Positions 11,494-23,400 of a stretch of 64,000 nucleotides of DNA are shown in pieces; position 1 is the stretch's first letter; each line of letters starts with the position of its first letter. The notes below the pieces were generated by a model. It was not told where the DNA came from. It searched no databases and worked only from the letters and a program-made list of their open reading frames with translations. The stretch spans positions 5,432,521 to 5,496,520 of the forward strand of contig SSNP01000007.1 of assembly GCA_006937955.1 (NCBI GenBank). Reading direction: 5' to 3'. Made by a program: the position numbers and the translations under genes. The DNA comes from Pachypanchax playfairii. Taxonomy: Eukaryota > Chordata > Actinopteri > Cyprinodontiformes > Aplocheilidae.

Positions 11494-14400
11494 CTAAAAG
11501 CAGAAAAGTGGGAGCTATTTGGTCCATGCTGAGATAAAAGAAAATAGATAAAATCCGTTTTTTTTTCTAACCTGAAATCGCCCTTTTCGTGATTTAGGTG
11601 AACAAGAAGGTGTTGTCTTCTTATCATCTCCAAGAGGTTGACTGCATGACTTTTCATCTGATGAAAAAATAGGGATGAAAAACAAAAAGAGGAGGGAAAA
11701 ACACGAAAACAATAACACAAATGCACATGTACAAAAACAACACGAATATGGACACACAAACATGAAGAGCACATTACAGAGAGGCACACAGACAGATGTG
11801 GGACACAAACACAAAAGCACAGTGTTAAAATCACCAGCCTACCCTGCACATAATCTTCTTAGGGACTTACTACAATTTGCACACAGGTCTATAAAATACA
11901 TAAACATGTTGCATGTTTATGTTTACACATCTTGCGTATATCATTTCGTAAATTCATAACTGCTTTGAAAACCCATCTAATTCAATTAATAAATCCTATT
12001 TTAAGATAGCAGTTAAATTCAATGAACCCCACCTACTCACAAATCCACTCTCATTCTCACGAACTCATCACTAAACAAACAATTTAACAAAAAAAAAACC
12101 TCCAATACAGAATTACATTTGTGACCTGGGCCCAGTTCTACAGTGATATATGTGTTTGATATTAAGGATTAAAACATTAGTAAAGTGTGCACAATGATAA
12201 ATACAGCATTATTTAAAATAAAAAAAAAAAGAAAAGTGAAAACAAATGTGCAGCATGTTACAGGGATTACTTACAGATTATGGTCCAGTATTAGTCACTC
12301 GCGTAGAACATAACACACAGGTGATCATGCATGTGCTCTTGTGGCTGAACTTCTAAGCTAATGCTACACATGTGACACATATAAACAGAAATACATGCAG
12401 GATGGGTGGGATTTGTATGAAACCCTGTTTCAAAAAAATTGGGATTCAGTAAAATATAATTTAAAAAAATGTAGTTGTCTATGAATCATAACAAAACATA
12501 TATTTAATCAGCAAATGTGCAAATTATGAATGTCTTTTGAGCTTTTTTAATAACAGGCTAATTGGAAATAAATTATTTGGTCCACATGGAAACATGTAGT
12601 GAATTGTGCTTTTGAATACTGGTTTCTTTTCTGACATCTGAATTTTTTAATTATGCAGCATTTGGTAAAAGCCGAGATCCACAAAGGTTTGGAATTGTTT
12701 TCCATTACCAGTAAACTTAGCCAGAAAATCTTGTACAGTGTTACAGTTGCGTCGTCCATGTTTTTTTGCTTACAGTTTAAATCCCAATTTCTTTTGATCC
12801 AGGGTTATTCTAAAATACTCTGACTGTAATGATGGTATAAACACTTCAGAATATTTTAAACTAAACTCAGAGTAAAAAAAGTTTCTACTATATCAAAAAT
12901 TGGAAATCTGCTACACTGTTCAAGTCAGAAAGAGCATGTGGATTCCTATTAACAGATCAGATATTGCTCAGCTTAGCATCTATCTTAACTATGGAATGAG
13001 TGAGGCGCTGTCTATTCTGAGGCAGCAGGTGGAGGTGAGGTGGATGCTGCTGGGTTTGGGGCAATGATGGGGGGGGGTGTCATATGCAAGGAGATATCCT
13101 GGGCACAAGTCACGACTGGGTTTTTCTCCAGACTTCATCTGCACTTGAGGTGAGAAGGCAGCATCAGATTTTTGATGTCAGCCTCTTCCTACACTCTGCC
13201 AATCTCCCACCCTTCTCTACCTTCTCTACCCATGGAAAAAAGAAAATGAAATTTAGTAAAAAAGGAAATTCAAATGGGACAAAAAATTACAAACAGTAAC
13301 GTATGCAGTGATGCTGACACTGACATTACATGGGGACTATAGTAAAATAATAATGTGATTATGACTTTAAAAACTAATAAACATTATTTTTAAGGGTTAA
13401 GAACATTTATTTACTGGGTTAAAATTAGTTTTAAACACAGGATTAAAATTTATGCCCCAACACCCCATTCTCTCTCTTGCACGCTCTCTCTTTCGCTTCC
13501 TAAAAGGACGCTACCTTGTGGGACTCTGGGCTTCTTGAACAAGCTGGCGGAGTGGCGCAGTTTGCATGCCCAGCTTTTGAATTTTCGAGTCCAGGATTTC
13601 TTGCTAACCGGATTTCTGATACTAGGACATGTCAGGTTTAGGCCAAAATATCCACCTCCTGCATTGTGCTGTTGCTGTCCGTGCTGCAGAGGAATCAGGT
13701 GATGACTGGGGGGCCATGATGAAGCTCCAGTGGCACTGGTGTCAGAGTGTGGGGGTACAGCCTAGAACAGTTAGAACAATTAAAAATGGCTGCATGGGTG
13801 TGGGACATAAAAAATGGGGAGATACTTAAACATTGAAATATTACAAATAATCACAGACACGTAATCAAATGGAGTCACATTTACACACTTGAATATACAC
13901 AGTACAGTAAAGTAACTTTAGCAGAGTTAGAAATACATTTGAGATAGAAATTTACTTGAAATATTTTTGGGTTTTTTACTTACAAGTGCGGTTTGTTCTC
14001 CTGGTACAGATTGGCCTGGGGGGCCAGCAGAGTCATCGTGACAGGGAGGGACGAGAGAAGAAGGCAGAGCAGATGAGGCAGATGTTGCGGGAAGAGTTGG
14101 ACCAGGTTGCTGGTCAACTGGACTTGACTGCACAAGATTGGGGAAGTCAAAAGAAGCATCTTTTCCCCCTCCACTCTGCTCTGGTTCAGGAGAAGTGGAA
14201 GAGGAACGGGATGTGGTGGAGGAGGTAGAAGAGGACAAGGAATGGGGGGAAGTATCAGAAGAAGAGGCAAGTGCATGAAAAGATAAGTGCTGGAGTGACT
14301 GTGGCTCGGATGACTCATCACCCCCAGCTGATGTGGAGGCAGCAGATACTGAAGCAGATGCAGCTCCAGCACATGCTGCCCCACCACTGTACTCCTGATA

Positions 14401-17400
14401 CAACAAGTTCCTCAGTTTCTCATCCAAAGTCTTCATACGGTTGTCAACAAATCCCATTTTGGGGGGACCTTCACTGTCTGACTCAGCTACAGAGGACGGC
14501 TGAGCAGGAGTTGGCGTCATTGTAAGGGCGGGGTTGGGTAAGTGGGCTTCAGTAGAGCCAAGATGGAGAGGCAGCAGAGAGGAGTCAGAGGGAGGGTGAA
14601 ATGGGGCAGAGTAGCTCCCGGTGTCCTCTGTAACACTCGTTTCACCTGCAGATACTTCTGACTCTGACAAATGCAAAGAAGATTGTTTCTGCAGTGAAAA
14701 CTGCTGCTGTTTCTGTGGCGTGTCCACGGCTCTAGTGTTCTCATGTTGTTGCTCAGACTGTTGCACAAATTCAGCAGGCTTTTGGTCTGGATGTTGAATT
14801 TTTTGTTGTGATACAGATGGAACATTTAGTTGTGCTTGCTGCTGGACTAAAGGTTGACCAACAGATGGGGTTATTACTTGGTTTTGAGATGCAGCACACA
14901 TTAAAAACTGATGTTGCTGTTGCTGTAGTTGTTGTTGCATCATCTGCTGTTGCTGTAAGAATATTGTTTGCTGCAGGTTCAACTGTTGCTGCTGTTGCTC
15001 CTGCTGCTGAGACACTAAAGCAGCTTGAGATGCAGAAACCTGTTCTGATAACTGCTGAAACTGAGTCTGTTGCAGCAGCTGAGGGACACACTGAGACGTT
15101 TGCTGTGGTTGGGTCTGCTGTGTGGGAAACAGTGGCAGAAGCTGATGTACTGGCACAGACTGGGATAACAATTCTGTGCCACCTGGCAGAGGCAGGATTT
15201 GCATTTGGTTTTCCATTAGTTGCTTTTGGACAGGCTGCTGTGGCGGCCGTTCTTGCAGCAGCAAAGTTTGATCTTGATTGCCTTGATGTTGTGAAGATGA
15301 AGGATGCGTTTTCTTTTCAAATAGCATTGTTTGCAATTGCTGTTGTGTTGCTGGTGCCTGCTGTGATTGTGAAGTGACTGGTGTGGCCACCTGGGTGAAG
15401 GTCTGCTGCTGCTCTGTTGCAAGCTGGCTTACTGCTGAAGACATCACTCCAGCAGGAGGAGGGGCGTGAAAAGGAGCTGAAGGCTGGGTAACTGAAACAG
15501 TGGAGCAAATACTTGTGACAGGAGCAGTAAAGTTACCCGGAAAAATGGTGGTGGTTGAGGGAGACACCACAGCAGGAGAAGTGGACAAGTTGGGGAGGTT
15601 TGCAATAGTAGGTTGAGTTGAAAGAGAACAAGGAATCTGGACATCACAAGCAGAAGTAGGCACTTGCAGTTCAAGACAACTTGAGGCAATGAGTTGGACA
15701 GAGGCTGGTCCAGATATGGTTTCAGAGGCAGTGGCTTCAGCTAAGGTGGATGAAACAGCCATTGAGACGGAAGCTGAAGCTGTGGAGACTGGAGATGAAG
15801 CAGAAGAAAGGGTAGTGTGGGGGGAAGATGCCATTCCAGCAAACGTTTCAAGAGTTTGGGATCCATTATCTTCTACAACCACATAAGGAATAAAAAAAGC
15901 ATAGTTTTTAATATTGCCTTCCTTCTGCCATGTTCATAGGCTACAGCACTGAAACTGACGTATAAAAAGTTTACCATTATTTCTTTGAGGAGATTGTGGA
16001 ATCCTTGTCTCTGCCGTGGGTGGTGGCGTGACTGTTCCCTGGCTGGACAAAGAGTCTCTATGACGAATGGTCTGATTGATAAAGAAACGCCAGCGTCCCA
16101 CTGGAGATGAATGGGGCACTGAGTCTACCAAGAAACCATAAAGATAAGTTTAATGATTCCAACTATGTAAAATGTTTTATGTCATTTGGCTTTGAAAAGA
16201 GAAAATCTATTTCCACAAACTTACTTGAGCTGGAGGGAGTGCTCCCATGTAACTGATCAGTTGATCCCGTCTGACAGAGAAATTGTGTTATTATATAATC
16301 AGTGCACAACAATAACTCAAGGCAAGGTATCAAATGAACATGAAGGTACCTGTGAATGTGTCTGAAGAATTTCATGGGCTTCCTTAACTATTGCTCTAAG
16401 CTCTTCCACAAATTTCTCTTTCTCTGCATCAAGAACAAAGTCCTCCTCCACCTACAAAGTACAACCAGTTACTACACGTAATAACCTTCAGATTTTAGTT
16501 CATAAATTTGCAACAGAAGATAAGTTTACCATGTAATCGGCAATATCCTCAGGTGCATCCCCCTCAATGTCAAATTTGAATGTTACCATCTTATTGCTGT
16601 GAGTTTCTAACTGGCATTCAACCATATTGTCTCCCTTGCTGGAAACCTGGAAATGTAGTAAAAGACAATTTTTTGTAAAGCAACTGATTTTTTCAAAAAC
16701 AACATACCATCTCTTAATGTAAATGTAAATATATATAGTTAAAGGTGGTAAAGAGGATTTTGCCCCGAATGAGAAGCTCAACGGCTGTTTGTCGTTTTTC
16801 ACATAGTACGCATGCGTTTTAGCCCATGTTTGTTATCTATTGGCTACTTTATTTCAAGCCCCACCAGGTCTATGATTTATGAATATTATATTTTTTCTTT
16901 TGGAAACCATAAGTAAAAGACCGCTACAAGTCGATAAAATTATTTTAAAGTAAATTTGACATCTACATTTACTACAAAATCCTCATTACTACCTTTAAGT
17001 ATTATTTTACCTGGAGCATGCTAAGCTGAAACTGATGTGAAGCTTTCTCAGTTCTCTGAGAGGAAGGTCTTTTCTGATTCTTCGACTTTTCTAATTTCCC
17101 ATTTGCAAGATGCTGCAGGGAGTCTTCCTCGCCATTAGCTGGAAGAGATCTGAGGTTGGTAAAGATATTAAATAGTGTCTTGTAAATTTATCTGAAGTAC
17201 ATAAACATGTTTTTTTAATCACAATAAACAATATGTATAGCAAAGTTTAATATTATTTATTTAATATAAAAATATGTCTTTACATAAAATAGAAATACAA
17301 TAAACTGCAAGTCTTGGTTTGTGGCTTTTTATATGATATTTTACATAAAAGACATTTATGACATCGATACGTGTTTTTTTCAGTGAAGGAAAATTAAACG

Positions 17401-20400
17401 TTTTCCTGTAAATAGAAATCAATTTGTGTTATTAGACATACCCTGATGACTTTAGTTCGGCACTTGTCAGGAATGAACCATCCTGCAGAGCGGCATATAA
17501 ACATGCACACAAAGTACACGTGCACAAAGAAAACACACAAAAAAGAAAACAATCATTTGAATTATTAGATGCAAATAAAGAAATGACCTGATTATGGATT
17601 ATACAACAGTAATAACTATTTCTGCCTTCTGAAAATAATTGATGCACCTGAACTGAACTAAAACTTGTGACCTCCATGTTTTATTTGTCGAATAACATTC
17701 ACTCTTTCTTTTTAGAAATTAGAAAATTAGTTTCAGTTAAAGAGGAGTCTTTTCAAACACTTAGAAAGTTATAATCTTATTATTTTTTTATCAATATCTC
17801 AGAAAGGATTTTAGTTATTTTTTGTTAATAGAGCAAACGTTCATGTTCTATGTACCTGAGAGATGCCCAGTAGAGAAAGGTCACAGTCTTGTAGCGAGGC
17901 TTGGGGCAGTGTGGGGGGATTAGAGTCAAGCGATTGTACAGTGACAGGTGAAGGAGGGATGGGTATAAAGTCAGCCAGCCCTGGTAAGGTTATCTGGGCT
18001 ATCGAGGGAGCTGTAGGAAGCTCTGTAGCTGGAGGAGTGCACGGATGTTGGGATGAGAGAGATGGTGGGGGTGCGGAGGGACATGAGGTATGTGAAGAGC
18101 TGAGGGGAATTTGTTGTGCTGGAAAGGCAGAACGAGGCAGAGCGGGTTCTTCAGATGTTTTCATCTCACTGTGTGTTTGATTTTGAGAATGACTTTGTGT
18201 TTGAACTTGTGTTTGGGAGTGTATTTGGGCCTGATTGCTGGTTTGTGTGTGTGTGTGGGTTGGAAGCATCTGTTGCACTTGGTGATGTGGAGATGAGGGA
18301 TCACCTGCTGGTAGGTGACTGTAGAGAGGCAGGGTCCTGCTCTGTGACTGAGCCTCTGCAACATTACTGGTTCCTATCAGTGCAGAGGGCTGCATCACCA
18401 CATGTGAAGCTGGAGGACACTGACCCTCGCAGTCGAGTGATGTAAAATTCTGCTTTAAAGGAGGTGTGTGTGGGATGGGAGCCTGAATGGGCTGTGTCAG
18501 TAGCTGAAAGTGTGCAGTAGTTTGGGCCGGAGGTTGATGCCCTGGAGTTAAATTTTGTACCTGCTGCTGGAAATGTTCTAAAGACTGAGACATAAATGGC
18601 TGTGACATAGGTGTAGCGATAGAAGAATCAGCAGAGCTTCCTCTGGACTGCTGTTGAAGCTGAACAACTGAATGTAGCATTGACTGGCTTGGAACTTCGA
18701 CTTGTCCAGCTTGCACAGGTTGAGGAGTGGCAAGAAAGCATGTAGGGTCGACTGCTTGACCAACGCTTTTAGTTTCAACACTCCCAACCAAGCCCGGGGA
18801 TAGGATTGTCTGCTGATATTGGATTGATGGCTGCACTTGCTGTTGGGTAAAATGAGTCATATCATGTACTAGAGGTGGCATTGTTTGTTGAGTTGGTTGA
18901 GAGACATACTGGGGGGTTAAAAAGCCAGCTGCAGACTGTGGATGCATCTGACAAGGTGGTTGGCCTTGAGTTTCATGTTGGAGTTGTGGCTGAATAAGGC
19001 CTGGCATTTGAACATTCTGCTGAACACAAGTCTCATGGTATATTGGACTAGGAACTGAAGCAGCTGAAGCTGAGGGTTGAACTGAAACTTGATTTTGCTG
19101 GCCCGTCATTTGAGGATCAGTTTTGGGGACCTGGCCATGTACTGGCTGGGACTGTGAAACAGTTGTGTGCAGAGGCTGAGTCTGGATCATGGGCTGAGCA
19201 GCTGCCTGACCTTGTTTGGCAGTTACAGGTCCAGTATAATTAGCCGGTAAAGGAAATTGGTGGCTCTGAAGGGCTTGATTTTGTTGCAGACTCATTGCTG
19301 CCTGGGGAATTACACTAGCCTCAGTTGTAGCTTGAGGGCCTTTGGGAACTGGCTGGGCCAAAAACTGAACTGGGATCTGACCCTGCTTCAGAGGGTGAGC
19401 CTCACATTGTCCTTGGTGAGTGAGGACAACAGGAGGCATCTGGATAGGCATCTGCATAGTCTGAATGGTCCCTGGGGCCTGAGTTGGAGAGATTATTGGA
19501 GTTTGGTGCTGAACTGTTTCAGTGCTACCTGGAACACCAGTTGACAGATGAGGTTCAGTCGTTAAGGTGTGGGGATGCAGTTGAACAGGAGCTGGCTGCT
19601 GTTGCTGGGTAAACTGGCAGGTGTTTAGTTGTGGGGTACACAGCTGTTGTATATTAGCCAGTTGCTGAGTCTTTAGCTCGCCATTGTTTTGTGGAATAGG
19701 CACAGGCTCTTGCCTTTCAGTTTGTTGTAGCTGGATAACAGCAGCTTGTTTTTGCTGCTGCTCTTGAATTAGGTGCTTTATTTGAGCCTGCTGCTGTAAT
19801 AAATCAGCTTGTTGCTGTTGTAATGAGACTTTCTGTGGTTTTTCTAACTGGTGTTGCAACAGAACTTGCTGCTGCTGCTCCATAAGTTGCACTTGTTGCT
19901 GCTCCTGTTGTTGCAGCTGAGCGTTCTGTTGTAGCTGCTGCTGATTTAAAATGAACTGCTTTTGCAAATCCTGTTGCGTTAATACTTGTTGTTCCATCTG
20001 TTGGATTATACTTTGCTGTTGGAGTTGTTCTTGTTTCGGTTGTGTTTGCTGGATTTGCTGCTGTAACACAGATTTTTGCTGCTGCTGCTGCCAGCTTTGC
20101 TGTTGCATTAAAGCATCTGTTTTCACTTCACTTTGGTACTGTCCAACTTGTTGATATAACTGGCTTTGCTGCTGTTGCTGTCCTATTTGATGTTGTGAGT
20201 GTGCATATATTGGGGGCTCTTGTTGCACAAAACCTTGCTGCTGCTCAAATTTGGGTTGCATAAGAGCTTGCTGCTGTTGCAGATCCATGAGTTGTTTGTG
20301 GTGCAAAGCTTGCTGATGTTGCAGCAGGGCCTGCTGTTCATGTTGCTGAAGCAGAGCTGTTTGGTGCTGTTGATCAAACTGTTGCTGCAAATACAGTTGA

Positions 20401-23400
20401 TGTTTCTCATGGTGCAAGGCCTGCTGCTGCTGTTGTAACAGAGCTTGTTGTTGCTGAAGCTGTTGTTGTGTTTGCGTCATTGTTTGCATGCAAGGATCAC
20501 CTGTTGGTTGTTGTTTAAAAGCCTGAGGTTGCTCCCCTGCCATCGTTTGTGTATTCATCACATGCTGTTGAGAAGTTGGCTGGACATATTGGACAGGCTG
20601 CTGTACAAAGACCTGCTGCTCAGGCTCCCGTTGATTTTTCTGGACAGCTGCAGCTGAAAGGCTCTGTTGATCCTGTTCTGATGGCAGCTGAATGGCACTG
20701 ACTTGTTGTTCAACCAGAGTCACCTGAGCCTCAATTTGCTGTTGTGGCTGCTGTTGAAGGGTGGAAGTCTGGGGATCCATCCCTATCTGTTGTTGTGGGA
20801 CAATGGACTGCTGTGGGATCATGACAAGCTGTGCTTGTGGGGGTGCAGCATGGGGTATGATGTCAGTGTGCTGCATGGGAGTGGAAGGGCGTTGCTGCTG
20901 AGTGTGAGGCACAATGATCCCTGCTTGTCCTATAGGATCACTAGCAGGCATGGATGGAGTAAAAATGTTAATGGGTGCTTGTGGGGAGACAGGTGGTATA
21001 CATGACTGTGGGGGGGCCACTGATCCATGAGGAGAGGCAGTTTGAAATGTATCAGATGAAAATGTTTGGGACTATTCAGAGAAAATGAAAAAAATGGAGA
21101 TTAAAGATGAAAAAAGGGAAGGGTGGGGGAGAAAGCAGTAGAAATATTAGGCTGAGAATAAGCAAGAAATATAAATCATGAACACATTTAACTTTAAATA
21201 ACAAAGTTTCCCACAGGAAAGACATGGACTGCTAAAACAAGTTAAACTTGAATTAATAAAAGTAATTACACTTCAAGCAGATAAAATATTATATACCAGA
21301 TATAATATTTTTAAAAAGCCAATTTTACATCAACTGAACAATACAGTTTCTGTTTTCACTGTCTCACACCGTCTCTTCTCACCGACTTCCTGGAGGAAAC
21401 TCTGTATTTTAGCACCAGACAGTACATCTCAGAGGATTATGAGGGTTGTTATTAGATATGTAATAATTACATAATTTAAAAAGTCCACATAAAACTGAGT
21501 AGTGGGACCCTTGCTTTACTTCCCTTATCAAGATGTTATGACTTCTGTGTATATGTATTTTTTTAAATACACCCTTTTCATCTGAATATATCGCTGTAGT
21601 ACACTTGTGTGATACCTGTGGAACCATGGCACTGGGTTGAAGAAATGTCTGGGCAACAGGTACTCCTTCACTTTTGCTAGTGGTCATGCTGGACAGACTC
21701 TGATCAAGAGGCATGTTTGGACCACTTCCACCAGTGCTCTGTAGCACAAGAAGATAATTCATAAATAATCAACTCTACTGATACACTGATTTTAACTAAT
21801 AAACTGATTTCTGACATGCATTAATAAGCCGAATCATAGACCTACAGATGCCATAGGAGGGAGAATAATCTGGGATTGGGAATATGACTCTCCATGCTGA
21901 GAATATGCCTGGCTTTGTCCACTTGCATAGGATTCACAGCTGGCAGACCCAACGCTTTCACTTTCTGAGTTAAAGAACATTTAAAAACAAAAAAAGTGTA
22001 AACATCTAAATTACACACACTTACAAAAATAAAATGTGTATTTTTCATTTGTTAATAGACACTTAACTCATGTTAGTTGTTTTATAATTTTACATTTTGA
22101 AAAACTCTACCTGGCAAGCAAAGGGTTGTTGTGTTAAAAATATGCTGCTGCCTGACATGCTGGTCCACTTCAGGTAGTTCCTCAGATTCTTGAACAACCC
22201 CTCCAGCTCCTGTTTCTCCTCCTCCTGTATGTCCACCTGCTCGTTGCATCAATGAGGATGGGCAGGAGGGATTAGGAAAAGGGTAGGATGTAAGGGTGGA
22301 GTCTCTCCGTTCTTCAAAGCCTTGTTGAAGTAGCTGTTGCTGTCGACGCTCCCTGGATTTTTTGATCAGATTCACACGATCCCGGATGGATTTTCCCACC
22401 ACCTTAGCATCACTCTCATGAAAGAAGCCTGACTTCACCTTTGATGAGTGAGGAGAAAAACAAAGAGCAAGTATTTAAATAAAGGGTACATAAAGGGGTT
22501 TCTGGGTCAGAAAAACATATTCTGAAGGGGTGAAAAATTCTATAAACAAGTTTATTAAGCATCAAAGCCTGATCTGACTTTACCATGTTAGATTTCTCTG
22601 AACTATGTCTCTAATTATTAGTGATAAGTTTTGCTTATGGCTTACCATTTCTAAAGCTACTTCCTCTGCACTATCATTCTCCAGGTCATAGCTGAACTCG
22701 ATGGCCTCGTTGTCCTTGTGCTTCCCCTTCAGCTTTTTAGGGTCTTCAACCCAAATTCGGAGAGCCAGACAGTCTTGGGTGCCCGTATCTTCCTCTGCTA
22801 ACTCCACTCGAACCCCTGTGTCTTCCCCAAAGAATGCATGATTTAAGAGGTCTCGGATAGAGAGTCTGTTAAGGGAGAAACAAGAGAAAGTTATTTAATA
22901 GTTAATGTTCCGTAAATCTGTGTGAAGAAGTCATGTTGTGAAAATAGAACCTGCTCACCTCTGGCTTTTGTTTTGACGAATGCAGCCTTCAATTATCTCT
23001 TTGATTTCTGGGACGTTTACTTTATCAAAGCTGGCTGGCTTTATACCCTGCAGAAAAGAGACATGGAAAATAACTGGTCTCATAAAACTAGGTTTTACAG
23101 TGTTTATCTGAAAAAGGATAATCCAGTCAGAAGAACTCACACTTGTGACTTTGCGATAGATTTGAGCAGCATTTTGGCATTCAGAGTAGGGGTATTCTGA
23201 AGTAGCCATCTCCAGCATACACATCCCAAAGGCATACACATCCACAGACTCATCATAGTGCTCCTCATACATCTCAGGAGCCATGAACTCTGGGGTTCCT
23301 GTTTAGATGAGACACAAGTTCTTGGTAACAGTCTAAACAGTTAATGCTACTTCATCCCTCTCACTGACTGTGATGCCACTTTGTTCATGGAACCGACTCA

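Noticed and set aside
13010..13230. Possible extra wnk3 exon (minus strand, open after GTGCAG|ATGAAG)
   Set aside because: No donor that preserves the phase needed between exons 18 and 19, and no similarity to WNK3; exons 18 and 19 already join in frame.
13545..13625. tRNA-like wording (GTGGCGCAG ... TTCGAGTCC)
   Set aside because: No cloverleaf with paired acceptor stem; the bases lie inside wnk3 coding exon 18 on the other strand.
14808..15377. 189-codon plus-strand frame rich in Ala/Val
   Set aside because: Antisense shadow of the Gln/Ser/Thr-rich wnk3 coding exon 17.
19951..20657. Plus-strand frames rich in Leu/Cys/Ala opposite the wnk3 Q-rich exon
   Set aside because: They are antisense readings of CAG/CAA repeats (CTG/TTG gives Leu, TGC/TGT gives Cys, GCT/GTT gives Ala/Val). 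The minus frame has splice sites and WNK3 context.
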